Under the pieces are notes generated by a model. That model was not told the DNA's origin and did no database searches. It was given only the letters and a program-made list of their open reading frames with translations. 56,966 nt of DNA, taken from Methylophaga lonarensis MPL. Its GTDB lineage: Bacteria > Pseudomonadota > Gammaproteobacteria > Nitrosococcales > Methylophagaceae. The DNA is taken from NCBI RefSeq assembly GCF_000349205.1, contig NZ_APHR01000001.1, positions 1 to 56,966 of the forward strand, given 5' to 3'. Position 1 is the stretch's first letter. The number at the start of each line of letters is the position of its first letter. Positions 18,033 through 27,858 of the stretch are shown piece by piece. Both the position numbers and the translations under genes were made by a program.

Positions 18033-19391
18033 ATGGAAGATAAGCCATTGCAGAGCGCCAACGACGTTTCGCTAAAGAAAAGAACAATTAATAGTGGGAT
18101 GTGGACCATAGGCAGCTATGGTGGCCGTCAACTAATTCGACTCGGTAGTAATGTTATTCTCGCAAAGCTTCTGTTTCCTGAAGCTTTCGGTCTCATGATG
18201 CTTGTGACGGTATTTATGCAGGGGCTTGGCATGCTCTCTGATATTGGTACTGGACCGAGTATCATTCAAAATAAAAATGGAAATGTTCCACGTTTTCTCA
18301 ATACAGCATGGACCATGCAAATCATGCGTGGTGTCATTGTTTGGTTGATGGCTGTACTGACTGCGCCATTTTACGCAGGCATCTTTGACGAGCCTTCACT
18401 CAAGGTTTTGATTCCTGTCGCGGGTCTTACCGCAGTCATCGCTGGTTTTAATTCTACAAAGCTTATCACCGCCAACCGGGATTTGACTTTGGCTCGCATT
18501 ACAGTCATGGACTTTTTGACTCAAATAGTCTCAATTGTGGTGATGATTGTCTGGGTATTGATCTATCCAACTGTCTGGGCTCTGGTAGCTGGAGGTTTGG
18601 CAGGGGCATTCCTAAAAATGATTCTCAGTCACACCATTCTGACAGGTTCCAAAAATAGTTTTGAGTTTAACCTGGAATATGCGAAGGAAATTTTCAGGTT
18701 TGGCAAATGGATATTTTTTAGTACGGCGCTCACATTTTTGGTCATGCAAGTAGACAAATTTCTACTGGGGTACCTTGTAGGTACGGCCATGTTAGGTATC
18801 TACACTATAGCGGCGATGTTTAACTCTGTTGCCCAATCCGTGATGCAGACGTTGACAACAAGAGTTTTGTTTCCCTCATATGCAGAGGTAATTAGAGGCA
18901 GTGATATAAAACGTTTGCAGCGGGTACTAACCAAAACACGTTTGTTACTTATAAGTAGTGCTTGGGGCATTTCTCTTGGCATGATTGTCATTGGGGCGAT
19001 GCTGATCGATATTCTTTACGATGAGCGTTACGCCGATGCCGTTTGGATGATCCAGATTTTGCCGCTGAGTACACTTGTGGGTGCCTTATCTCTGACATAC
19101 CACAGTGCAGTTCTGGCCAAGGGTGGTTCTGCAAGTTTGTTTGTTATTAACTTTATTAAACTTCCCGTTCAGGTTTTTATGATGATATTTGGATATCAAT
19201 TATGGGGTGTTCCAGGCCTAGTAATTGGATTGACCATGGTTGAGTGGTTGGTGTATCCGGTTACCGCATGGATCGCCTACAGAAATAAAATATGGCAAGC
19301 TAAGATTGATTTAATTGCTATTGCTTTTGCTGCGTTGATCGCCTACTACTACATCGGTTATCTGGTCACTTCGGCAAAGATTCCAATATGA
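18033..19391 (+). CDS. Oligosaccharide flippase, Wzx family
   Basis: A 452-residue inner-membrane protein with 12-14 predicted hydrophobic helices. It belongs to the MOP superfamily (WzxC-like): SGMWTIGSYGGRQLIRLGSNVILAKLL at the N-terminus (residues about 20-46) is typical. It should flip the undecaprenyl-linked repeat unit from cytoplasm to periplasm before polymerisation. It follows the pyruvyl transferase gene closely, and 157 bases without a gene follow it. Confidence 0.87.
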   Translation: MEDKPLQSANDVSLKKRTINSGMWTIGSYGGRQLIRLGSNVILAKLLFPEAFGLMMLVTVFMQGLGMLSDIGTGPSIIQNKNGNVPRFLNTAWTMQIMRGVIVWLMAVLTAPFYAGIFDEPSLKVLIPVAGLTAVIAGFNSTKLITANRDLTLARITVMDFLTQIVSIVVMIVWVLIYPTVWALVAGGLAGAFLKMILSHTILTGSKNSFEFNLEYAKEIFRFGKWIFFSTALTFLVMQVDKFLLGYLVGTAMLGIYTIAAMFNSVAQSVMQTLTTRVLFPSYAEVIRGSDIKRLQRVLTKTRLLLISSAWGISLGMIVIGAMLIDILYDERYADAVWMIQILPLSTLVGALSLTYHSAVLAKGGSASLFVINFIKLPVQVFMMIFGYQLWGVPGLVIGLTMVEWLVYPVTAWIAYRNKIWQAKIDLIAIAFAALIAYYYIGYLVTSAKIPI

Positions 19392-19548
19392 CTAGACAAC
19401 TTTTTGTTCAGTCCACGATGGAGAATAAATCCATTCGTGGTATTTGAGGAAGCGCTGAATGTCTGGGAATGACAGTGGTTAGGACAAAAGGGGGCGGGAG
19501 TTTATGGATAAATGCACTGAAAATGTAGCCAATCAAGAGTGAGAAATC

Positions 19549-20466
19549 ATGTCAGATCCATTAGTCAGCATCGTCATTCCATGTTACAACCGTGAACGAT
19601 ACATAACAGATGCGCTTAACAGTGCGTTGAATCAAACTTACTCGAATATTGAAATCATCGTTGTAGATGACGGCTCTACCGATAAGACTTTAGAGGTTTT
19701 ATCTGGTTATGCAGATAAAATCCAAATTATCAGTCAAACAAACAAGGGTGTTAGTGCGGCAAGAAATGCAGGTTTTTATGCATCAAAAGGTGATTATGTC
19801 GTTTTTTTAGACTCTGATGACTGGATGTCAGACGATCTTGTCGAAAAGCATGTCCAAACTGCAAAAATTTTCCCAGAGGTTGATATTTACTGCTCTGATA
19901 ACAGGGGTATTGATGGGCAAGGTAATTTATCTGAGATAGCCAGAACAACCTACCCCGATCAGCCAGACACACCATTGGAATTATTTCTTCTCAAGCCACC
20001 TCCATTTCCTGCTTGTGAAATGTATAAAGCCTCAACAGTGCGACAACTGGGTTGTTATGATGAAAGCATGAAATCATTTGCCGACTCAGTGCTCAGACTC
20101 AACATAATCCTGGCAGGTGGTAAGGTTGTCAGGACGCAGGGTGGCTACGCTGTCTATAGACCTGTTGCCAACTCAATTACCAAGACTGGTAAGCTCCACG
20201 CCTCGGCAATCAGATTGATCAAGAAACTACAAAAACATCCTGCAGTTATAGATGATCCTACGAAACAAGAACTCATTAAGAACCGCTTGCTTCGTCACAG
20301 AATGAGAAGATGGAAAAATGTATTTAGCTATCATCTCAGTTTCAAGCCGACCTCAATTTTGAAATTAATTTACCATCTCTTCACCACATCAAAAATGGAT
20401 CCGGGTTATATGGTATTCATCCTACGAGATCAGCCATGGAAACGATCAGCTGATGAGGTTTTTTAA
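19549..20466 (+). CDS. Glycosyltransferase family 2
   Basis: A 305-residue cytoplasmic GT-A enzyme. The nucleotide-sugar fold is seen in VSIVIPCYNRERYI, EIIVVDDGSTDKT (residues about 36-48), GVSAARNAG and the metal-binding DSDDWMSDD. The C-terminal part is variable and probably determines the acceptor. It has one conserved domain and no membrane segment. Donor and linkage cannot be told from the sequence. It adds one sugar of the EPS repeat unit. Confidence 0.87.
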   Translation: MSDPLVSIVIPCYNRERYITDALNSALNQTYSNIEIIVVDDGSTDKTLEVLSGYADKIQIISQTNKGVSAARNAGFYASKGDYVVFLDSDDWMSDDLVEKHVQTAKIFPEVDIYCSDNRGIDGQGNLSEIARTTYPDQPDTPLELFLLKPPPFPACEMYKASTVRQLGCYDESMKSFADSVLRLNIILAGGKVVRTQGGYAVYRPVANSITKTGKLHASAIRLIKKLQKHPAVIDDPTKQELIKNRLLRHRMRRWKNVFSYHLSFKPTSILKLIYHLFTTSKMDPGYMVFILRDQPWKRSADEVF

Positions 20467-20657
20467 ACCAGGATGTTCTATGAGACTGGTTAATGATCTC
20501 TTTGCTGTAACAATATTTGAATGGTAATTTGAAATAGTGTCACTGTAGCCTGGCCGATGAGTTTCAGCGCAGAGATGAAGATCATGTCGTATATACTTTA
20601 TGTATTGAGAGTGTTGCCGCGCGTGAAAAACAGAACAGAACTAATGGGTGAGACAGT

Positions 20658-21566
20658 ATGAATATACTTGTTATGGGAGGTGCCGGTTTTATTGGTAGCG
20701 TACTCATTCGTAGGTTGCTACAAGATGGGCATAGAGTCAGTGTGTTTGATCGTGATGCCCGTGTCCTCATCAACCAAATGCCTGAACTTGCCAGTGCCAC
20801 ACAGGCAGACTTTTCGGATGTAATGAGTCTTGCTGAAGCAATGACAGGCGTCGATCTGATTTTTCATTTGATTAGCACCTCCGTGCCATCAACTTCAAAT
20901 AAAAATCCTGTACACGATGTTGAAAGCAACCTTGTGAATACTGTAAAGCTGCTTGAGCTGATGCGCGCTACGGATGTGAAGCGAATTATCTACTTATCAT
21001 CGGGAGGGACTGTTTATGGAAATCCCGTCTCTCTGCCGATCAACGAGTGTCACTCAACCAACCCGACCTGTAGTTATGGCATTGTAAAACTTGCTATCGA
21101 GAAGTATCTGCAAATGTACGCCGAACTGTATCAGCTCGATGTGACTATTCTTAGACCATCGAATCCCTATGGTCCAGGCCAGACTCGTAAGGGCGTACAG
21201 GGTTTTATTGGCACGTGTGTCGACAAGATAAATTCGGGGCAAGCAATTACCATATGGGGTGATGGCAGTGTTGTTCGAGATTACGTATACATTGATGATG
21301 TAGTTTCAGCCTGTGTTAAGGCGATGTACACCAGTCAACGTGGGCCATTCAATATATCCAGCGGTGTCGGTTATTCTCTCAATCAACTAGTCGAAATGAT
21401 GGAAAAGTTTCTTGATAAAAAGATTGAAGTTATCTATCAGGAAAAACGTAACTTTGATGTTCCTGAGGTGGTTCTTGATAATCAACTGGCCAGGGCAACA
21501 CTCGGATGGACGCCTAAGACAACCATTGAGAATGGGTTGAAACTGACTCTATCTAATCAAGCTTGA
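20658..21566 (+). CDS. NAD-dependent epimerase/dehydratase (UDP-sugar 4-epimerase-like)
   Basis: An extended short-chain dehydrogenase of 302 residues. The cofactor motif GGAGFIGS is at residues 7-14, with SSGGTVYGNP and the catalytic YGIVK further on. RPSNPYGPGQ and VRDYVYIDDV are typical of the NAD-dependent UDP-hexose epimerase/dehydratase group. It differs from the GalE at 3478 and may act on a UDP-uronic or UDP-N-acetyl sugar. It probably makes a special nucleotide sugar for this polymer. It has its own 190-base upstream gap with no recognised features. Confidence 0.83.
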   Translation: MNILVMGGAGFIGSVLIRRLLQDGHRVSVFDRDARVLINQMPELASATQADFSDVMSLAEAMTGVDLIFHLISTSVPSTSNKNPVHDVESNLVNTVKLLELMRATDVKRIIYLSSGGTVYGNPVSLPINECHSTNPTCSYGIVKLAIEKYLQMYAELYQLDVTILRPSNPYGPGQTRKGVQGFIGTCVDKINSGQAITIWGDGSVVRDYVYIDDVVSACVKAMYTSQRGPFNISSGVGYSLNQLVEMMEKFLDKKIEVIYQEKRNFDVPEVVLDNQLARATLGWTPKTTIENGLKLTLSNQA

Positions 21567-21690
21567 TCAAAGTATAGGTCAAAAAATATGCATTGAGAGG
21601 GTTGAATCAATGCCTGGTAAAACTGTATTTTCAGCTCCCAGATAATTAAGACAATCAAATGCATGCTCGTATTAGGGATTAATCAGCAAC

Positions 21691-22845
21691 GTGGATAAAA
21701 ACACTCCCCTCAGAATTCTTGCGCTTAGACCCAGCTATATAAATAACTATGGCATTGGCTATGCAGCGACACAGCTGGCAAAGTTCATGAATAAGGAGGG
21801 CGAGGTTATTTCGCACATTATGTCGATTGACTCTGTTTACGCAAAAGAAGGCAACTATGTGAAAACATTGTTACCTCGCTTTCTGAATCGACTTGCTACA
21901 AAGCTGTTCAGTGAGCAATCGCTGAAGAAATTCACCGAACGACGGTTCATCAGGATGATGAAACATTATGATGTTGCTCATCTTTGGCCCGGCATATCAG
22001 TTGATACAGTGCAGCGAGTCAAATTCATGGGGAAAGTGATCGTCATGGAATGTGTGAATTGTCATCAATCAGTGGCGAAATCAATTCTAGATACCGAGTC
22101 GCAACGGTTGGGCGGTGTTGTCACTAACACGATCAGTCAAGATGACATCAAATTCGAGAATGAACTCCTTGAAGCAGCAGATTTTGTCTTTGGAACCAGT
22201 CCTGAGGTAATCAATTCACTTTTAAGTCAGGGTGTTAAGACTAATAAAATTATTAATACCTCCTATGGTCTGAGTGATGAGGATATTCATCCGCCATCAA
22301 TGAAAAAACCAAAAGCAGCTGACGACTTAGTTGCAATTTTTGTTGGCAGTGTGATTGCGAGAAAAGGTATTCATTTACTGCTGGATTACTGGCTGAGTGC
22401 CAATGTTCCGGGAAAATTGAAGGTTATTGGACGAATTGCAGCCTCGGACAGACCGCTCGTCAGTGCATATTTTGATAAGCCTTCGATTGAGTTCATTGAA
22501 TTTACAAACGAGTTGCACTCACATTATGCAAATGCAGATGTATTTTTGCTGCCTAGCCTTGAGGAAGGAAGTCCTCTTGTTACATATCTGGCATTGGGCG
22601 CGTCATTACCATGCATTGTATCTTCAATGGGCGCGGGCGGTGTTATTGAAGATGATGTCGAAGGTTTTGTCATTAATCCACATCACAAAGAACAGTGGAT
22701 CTCCGCTATCAGACAGCTTTTCACCGATAGTTCACTTCGTGAGAAGTTCTCAAGGAATACTGGAGATAAGGCTGAATATTATCGGTGGCAATTGGTCGCT
22801 TCACGGCGTGCCGATGCTTTATTGAGGGCATGCAGGTCAAAATGA
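21691..22845 (+). CDS. Glycosyltransferase family 4 (GT-B)
   Basis: A 384-residue GT-B enzyme starting at GTG 21691 (VDKNTPLRILALRPS). The C-terminal domain has the family 4 features: VAIFVGSVIARKGIHLLL, the ADVFLLPSLEEGSP motif with the EGSP loop near residue 295, and the VIEDDVEGFVINP stretch. The N-terminal domain recognises the acceptor and is poorly conserved. No membrane segment. A long hairpin follows the stop codon (22861-22886). Confidence 0.83.
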   Translation: MDKNTPLRILALRPSYINNYGIGYAATQLAKFMNKEGEVISHIMSIDSVYAKEGNYVKTLLPRFLNRLATKLFSEQSLKKFTERRFIRMMKHYDVAHLWPGISVDTVQRVKFMGKVIVMECVNCHQSVAKSILDTESQRLGGVVTNTISQDDIKFENELLEAADFVFGTSPEVINSLLSQGVKTNKIINTSYGLSDEDIHPPSMKKPKAADDLVAIFVGSVIARKGIHLLLDYWLSANVPGKLKVIGRIAASDRPLVSAYFDKPSIEFIEFTNELHSHYANADVFLLPSLEEGSPLVTYLALGASLPCIVSSMGAGGVIEDDVEGFVINPHHKEQWISAIRQLFTDSSLREKFSRNTGDKAEYYRWQLVASRRADALLRACRSK

Positions 22846-22860
22846 CGCATCGTTGTTTTA

Positions 22861-22886
22861 GTGTGTATAGTCGACACTATACGCAC
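22861..22886. repeat. 11-bp arm hairpin GTGTGTATAGT-CGAC-ACTATACGCAC
   Basis: The arms pair over 11 positions with one G-T wobble and a 4-base loop, 15 bases after a glycosyltransferase stop codon. There is no T-tract, so it may be an RNA-stability hairpin or a dyad operator rather than an intrinsic terminator. Confidence 0.55.
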
Positions 22887-23069
22887 AGGCTTGATTGGAA
22901 ACATGAAATGGACTAGCGTCTGCAAGGACAGGTAATGGGAAGCATAGTGGAGGCTGCATATAGATGATTGGCCTTGGACAACGCTAAAAAATACTTACAC
23001 GTGATATACATTCCAAGATATTAATAAATTCAATTGAAGATGATTTCAATAACGCTTTAACGGACCTCT

Positions 23070-24447
23070 ATGCCAGCAATAACTGCCTATATTGCCATTT
23101 CTGTATGGCCATTGATCATATTGTTTCTGTTAAAGCGATTTGGTTTAGAAAAAGGGATCTTGCTTGGTTTATTAACCGCTTATATGTTTTTGCCCGCCGG
23201 CTTTAGTATCAATCTGCCTGGAATACCGGCGTTTAATAAATTTTCAGTAACAGTGATTACACTGATTGCCTATCTGCTTCTGAATGGGCGTGGCTTAGGA
23301 TTCTTGGAGCTTCCGAGGATGTATAAGCTTATTTTGGTGTGGTTTCTTGCCACACCTTTTCTGACGGCTATAACCAATTCAAACTCATACCTTCAGTTGC
23401 CTGGCCTTAGTTATTATGATGGTTTGACTGATAGTGTTGGTCAATTTCTGTTTGTAGTGCCATTTATGCTTGGCTTTAAGTATTTCCAGACAGATGACAA
23501 GCATTATTTGATTTTTAGATACTTTGCGATGGCTGTGTTGATTTATGCAATTCTTGCTTTATATGAAATAAGAATGAGTCCACAGTTGCACAATATCGTC
23601 TATGGATATTTTCCACATTCATGGCTGCAGCAGGTTCGAAGCGGTGGATTTAGGGCGATTGTTTTTATGGGGCACGGACTGTTAGTTGCTCTCTTTTTGG
23701 CAATCGGGCTTGGTTTTTTGGCCGCACTCAAAAAAAAACAAGCGGCAATTTTGTCCACTTCAGACGGGAATTGTGATCGCGATTGTAATGATCACATTGG
23801 TATTGATGAAAAGCTTGGCTGCATTGGTCTTTGGGCTATTTCTTTACTTTACGATCTTGCTGGCAAGTACAAAGCGTGTTCATCAACTCTCAGTGATGAT
23901 AGCGATAATTTTCTTATCTTATCCTGTGACCAGTGCCATGGAGGTTTTCCCTCATCAGAGACTGGTGAATATTGCCCAAAGTATCAATCCGGAACGAGCG
24001 CAGTCACTGGAGTTCAGGTTCAGGCATGAATCTGAGCTATTAGCTCATGCCAGTCATAAGTCGTTATTTGGCTGGGGCGGATGGGGACGAAACAGAGTTT
24101 GGGACGAGGAAACTGGAGAAGATCTGAGTGTGACCGATGGTAAATGGATTTTGACGCTGGGGATTCGTGGTTGGTCCGGCTTCCTTGCAGAGTTTTTTTT
24201 GATTACCTTACCATTGTGGTATGCCTTTAAAATTCAAAAAAGAAAAACTGGCATTGAACAGAAGCAGAGAATTTATCTGGCATCGTTGGCTTTGATTCTG
24301 GCAATAGTTCTACTTGATCAGATGCCGAATGCTTCACTGAATCCACTATATGTATTTCTTGCCGGAGCATTGCTTGGCAGGGCACAACATTTAAGTAAAA
24401 CTCAGGTAACAAATAAACCTTCAGAACAAACTGTGAAATCGGGCTGA
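23070..24447 (+). CDS. O-antigen ligase/Wzy polymerase family membrane protein, frameshifted in this sequence
   Basis: A polytopic inner-membrane protein with 10-12 hydrophobic helices and the periplasmic loop typical of Wzy/WaaL proteins (KSLFGWGGWGRNRVWDEETGEDLSV read in two overlapping pieces around 24058-24130). It probably polymerises the EPS repeat units. The frame breaks in the run of nine A at 23730-23738. Upstream codons read GFLAALKK in frame 3. With one A removed the sequence continues as KNKRQFCPLQTGIVIAIV in frame 1, giving one protein of 458 residues. As written, the first reading frame ends at 24029 in nonsense residues, and the second piece is open to 24447. Either a homopolymer sequencing error or a slippage site is possible. 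Confidence 0.85.
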
Positions 24448-24518
24448 TGGCTATTTGAGTATGACTCACTAGTCTGAAATGATAAAACATCAAAGAATGA
24501 GAGACATTTGGAGCTCGC

Positions 24519-26762
24519 ATGATGAATAACAGAGCTGTAACAGGCGTTGTTTCCACCAATTCAATAGCCTATGTCGATGCGATATTTGATAGTTATGCCA
24601 GAGATGAAATAGTCGTTTTGCTTCGAGATAAAGACGACGAGCGTATTGAGCTGCTAGGTGTTGACAAGGTTATACAGTCTGAACAAAAGTTTGGTTGGCA
24701 TGCACGCAAACTTGATTTCAGAAATGACGATGCGCTTGCCCAAATTGCATTTACATCTGGTACTGAGGGTGAGCCTAAGGGTGTAAAGCTGACACACAGA
24801 GCACTCTCAGATGTCGTATCACGGCTCAACGCTGTCATGGAGGTCGATAGTGGCATCAGAGAATATGTAGGCATTCCGGCCAATTTCTCATTTGGTTTTG
24901 GCCGATTCCGGGCGGTTTCAGCAATCGGTGGCCGGGCCTTTCTCCCTGAACAAGGCTTCAATCCCTTCGAAATAAAGCAAATGTTGCTTGCTGAGGAGAT
25001 TAACGCAATCTCAGCCGTGCCTAGCCTGTGGCGCTCGCTATTGAAGAATTCTGATATGTATGGCGATGAGTGCGAAAACGTAAAGTGGATTGAAATCGGT
25101 AGCCAATACATGAGTCAGGCCGAAAAGGAAGCGCTTAAACGATTATTCCCCAAGGCTGTCATCGTTCAGCACTACGGGTTGACAGAAGCCTCGAGAAGTA
25201 GCTTTCTCAGGATTGATCAGACGGAAGGAGCGTTGCTGGAATCTGTTGGAAAGGCTTGGGGTGAAACCGAGTTTAAAATCTCTTCAGCCGGCAATATATG
25301 CATCAGGGGCCCTCATGTTGCGCGGGAACTGATAAAAAATGGCGAGACGGTTTCTAATGTTGATCAGGATGACTGGTTTCACACCAGTGACCTCGGGCGG
25401 CTGGAAAATGGCTACCTGTATTTTGATGGCAGGGCTGATGATCAGATCAATGTTGGCGGAATTAAGCTCTCGCCAGACAGCTTGGAGCGGAAAATCAGAG
25501 AGCAACTGAAGATCAAAGATGGTATATGCGTCTCGGCATTACCTGATGAGCACCTTGGGCATGTTGTGCTCGTAGCTGTATTACCAGAGCATGAAAAAAA
25601 TATCAGAGATATCACCGAATACACTACAGAAATTCTCAAATCAGCGGGTGTGATGAACCCGAATGCCTTGAAGGTTGATTCGATAGATAAATTTCCGTTG
25701 ACGGCAACTAATAAAGTACAACGAAAGCAACTGGCAAAGAGTTTTCTGGCATTGGCAAAAAACTCATCAAAAAACACGATATACGTAGCGCCAACTAATG
25801 ATGTTGAAATTGCACTCGTTAGCATATGGGAAAAGTTACTCAAGAGAAGCCCTGTCGGTGTCGATGATAATTTTTTTGATTTAGGCGGCGATTCTCTGCT
25901 GGCTGTGATGGCTACCCTTGAAATATCCAATGTTACTGGTCAGAAATTGGATGTGGGTCAATTGTTTGCTAACCCAACCATCAAGAAAATCGCCGATATC
26001 ATCGTCAATGGGACTATCAGTCCAGTTTCATCGGTTGTTGAATTACAAGCGGCAGGTGACAAGACACCGCTTTACTGTATTTTCGGAATTAACCTCTACC
26101 AACACCTTGCGGACTGTTTTAAAGAAGACACACCGGTGTATGGTGTTTACGTGAGTGAAGAACAAAGATTACTTAACAGTGATAGCAAAACGGTAAGTTC
26201 TGGACTCGCTGTTAAGCTTGCTGAGCAATACACAGACACGATTATTCGGCACAACGAACACGGGCCGATCCAGCTTGCCGGTATCTCGTTTGGTGGAGTT
26301 GTTGCCATTGAGGTAGCCAGATTGCTTGAACAGCAGGGACGGACTGTTGAAGTAGTGTTTGTGCTGGACAGCATCTTGCGGGAGGGTGTAATACTCTCAA
26401 CAAGAAAAAAAGTGCAACGTATGTTGCGTGAGCTGAGTGACGAACTCACTATCAAGTTGAATCGCTTCAACATTCTTAAGACTGCAGATAAAGATTTGAT
26501 CGACAAGCAACGAAAAATAATCTTCAGAAAAGCGATGGAGTCACTCAGAAAAAAACAGTCTAGCTACGATGGAAAAGTGGTTCTGATCAAGGCAAGTGAT
26601 CAATCATCATGGGGGCCGGGGGTGACGTTTTTAGATGATTACGGATGGGGCAGGTATTTAACTGATGTTCGGGCCATTCATACCTTAGAGACTGATCACC
26701 TGGGTATGCTAGATGAAAATAATGTCAGAAATCTTGCACTAGTGCTCAAGCAATATATGTGA
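24519..26762 (+). CDS. NRPS-like adenylation - carrier protein - thioesterase protein
   Basis: A 747-residue three-domain enzyme. The adenylation domain (residues 1-410) has AFTSGTEGEPKG near residue 80, the HYGLTEAS motif, YLYFDGRADDQINVGG and the C-terminal NKVQRKQL with the catalytic Lys. The part before the first motif is about 100 residues shorter than usual. A carrier domain follows (about 420-495) with DLGGDSLLAV, phosphopantetheine site Ser459. The thioesterase (about 515-747) has GISFGG with Ser590, Asp617 in VLDSI and His727. This set would activate a carboxylic or amino acid, load it on its own carrier and release or transfer it. In this locus it may attach an acyl or amino-acid group to a sugar. 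The substrate cannot be read by eye. Confidence 0.82.
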   Translation: MMNNRAVTGVVSTNSIAYVDAIFDSYARDEIVVLLRDKDDERIELLGVDKVIQSEQKFGWHARKLDFRNDDALAQIAFTSGTEGEPKGVKLTHRALSDVVSRLNAVMEVDSGIREYVGIPANFSFGFGRFRAVSAIGGRAFLPEQGFNPFEIKQMLLAEEINAISAVPSLWRSLLKNSDMYGDECENVKWIEIGSQYMSQAEKEALKRLFPKAVIVQHYGLTEASRSSFLRIDQTEGALLESVGKAWGETEFKISSAGNICIRGPHVARELIKNGETVSNVDQDDWFHTSDLGRLENGYLYFDGRADDQINVGGIKLSPDSLERKIREQLKIKDGICVSALPDEHLGHVVLVAVLPEHEKNIRDITEYTTEILKSAGVMNPNALKVDSIDKFPLTATNKVQRKQLAKSFLALAKNSSKNTIYVAPTNDVEIALVSIWEKLLKRSPVGVDDNFFDLGGDSLLAVMATLEISNVTGQKLDVGQLFANPTIKKIADIIVNGTISPVSSVVELQAAGDKTPLYCIFGINLYQHLADCFKEDTPVYGVYVSEEQRLLNSDSKTVSSGLAVKLAEQYTDTIIRHNEHGPIQLAGISFGGVVAIEVARLLEQQGRTVEVVFVLDSILREGVILSTRKKVQRMLRELSDELTIKLNRFNILKTADKDLIDKQRKIIFRKAMESLRKKQSSYDGKVVLIKASDQSSWGPGVTFLDDYGWGRYLTDVRAIHTLETDHLGMLDENNVRNLALVLKQYM

Positions 26763-27847
26763 CGAATAAAGTGGATAAAAGTCCCCGAAAAATTCTCAAA
26801 AAACTGAGCCGGATAGACAGGCAATTCAAAAATAATAATATTTTGTCGTTTAATAATGACTACAATTTTCAAAAGAAAAGTATAGTTTTTTTGCTTCCAT
26901 ATCAGAAAATGCCTGCCGGCGGTGTGATAGTCTCCCATCATCATTCAGATACAATTAACAGCCTTTTTAGTGGGGAATTTGTTTCAGAGGTTTTCTATCC
27001 TGAAAATGTGACTTGCACGGTCGATAATTTCAAGCATAACTCAAGGTTTAAACGTAACAATAGACTCAATAAGAATCGTGACTTTGTTATCTTGCCAGAG
27101 ATGATGGCCGCTCGATATGCAAAAGTGCTTATTGAGAACCAGGTTCGGTTCGGTATTCATGTACAAAACGGGTATTCAATTGGACTTGAGCTGTCATCCG
27201 ACCTGGCTAGCTTTTCAGATTTGAAAGATGTATATCTTAAATCGGATATTATAATAGGAAACTCTGAGGATACCATTCAAAACATACTAACGGTATTCCC
27301 TGATGTTGGGGAGAAAATAATCAGGTCTTACTTTGTTATTAACAAAGCCAAGTATCAAGAAGTCAATGATAAGAAAAATATCATTACCTATATGCCGAGA
27401 AAGCTTTCAAAACACAGTCAACTTGTTTTGCTTTTTCTGGGAGATAAATTGCCTGAACACTGGACCATTAAAGCGATAGATGGTGTCACAGAACAAGAAG
27501 TCTACGACATTTTCTATGAGTCAAAAATCTTTATGTCATTTAGTGAGTTCGAAGGCCTGGCCATGCCGCCAGCGATGGCTGCAATGTCAGGTAATTACGT
27601 GATAGGTTACACAGGGGAGGCGAACAAGGAGTACTTTCACCTTCCATGTTTTGAAGAAATTCCATGTGGTGATATTAAGACATTTGTTCAGTCTTTACTT
27701 GCCAGTGTTGCACGTTTTGACTCAGGACTAGTTCAGATCGATCATTCCTCGATTGAATACCTTAAGGACCTTTTTTCGCAGCATAGACAGCAGCAGTTTA
27801 TTCAAGATTTAGTGCGAAAGGTTGATCAAATCATGAGTGAAGCCTAA
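26759..27847 (+). CDS. Probable GT-B glycosyltransferase, AT-rich
   Basis: A 362-residue protein. GTG 26759 overlaps the preceding stop (GTGA); a second GTG at 26771 is also possible. Features fit a GT-B fold: KSIVFLLPYQKMPAGGVIV at the start of the N-domain, KSDIIIGNSEDT, and in the C-domain IFMSFSEFEGLAMPPAMAAMSG, which holds the EFEG nucleotide-binding loop. It resembles the WsaF-like group of rhamnosyltransferases, but this is a loose match. Base composition is visibly more AT-rich than the neighbouring genes, consistent with separate acquisition. Confidence 0.7.
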   Translation: MTNKVDKSPRKILKKLSRIDRQFKNNNILSFNNDYNFQKKSIVFLLPYQKMPAGGVIVSHHHSDTINSLFSGEFVSEVFYPENVTCTVDNFKHNSRFKRNNRLNKNRDFVILPEMMAARYAKVLIENQVRFGIHVQNGYSIGLELSSDLASFSDLKDVYLKSDIIIGNSEDTIQNILTVFPDVGEKIIRSYFVINKAKYQEVNDKKNIITYMPRKLSKHSQLVLLFLGDKLPEHWTIKAIDGVTEQEVYDIFYESKIFMSFSEFEGLAMPPAMAAMSGNYVIGYTGEANKEYFHLPCFEEIPCGDIKTFVQSLLASVARFDSGLVQIDHSSIEYLKDLFSQHRQQQFIQDLVRKVDQIMSEA

Positions 27848-27858
27848 GGAACCACCTC

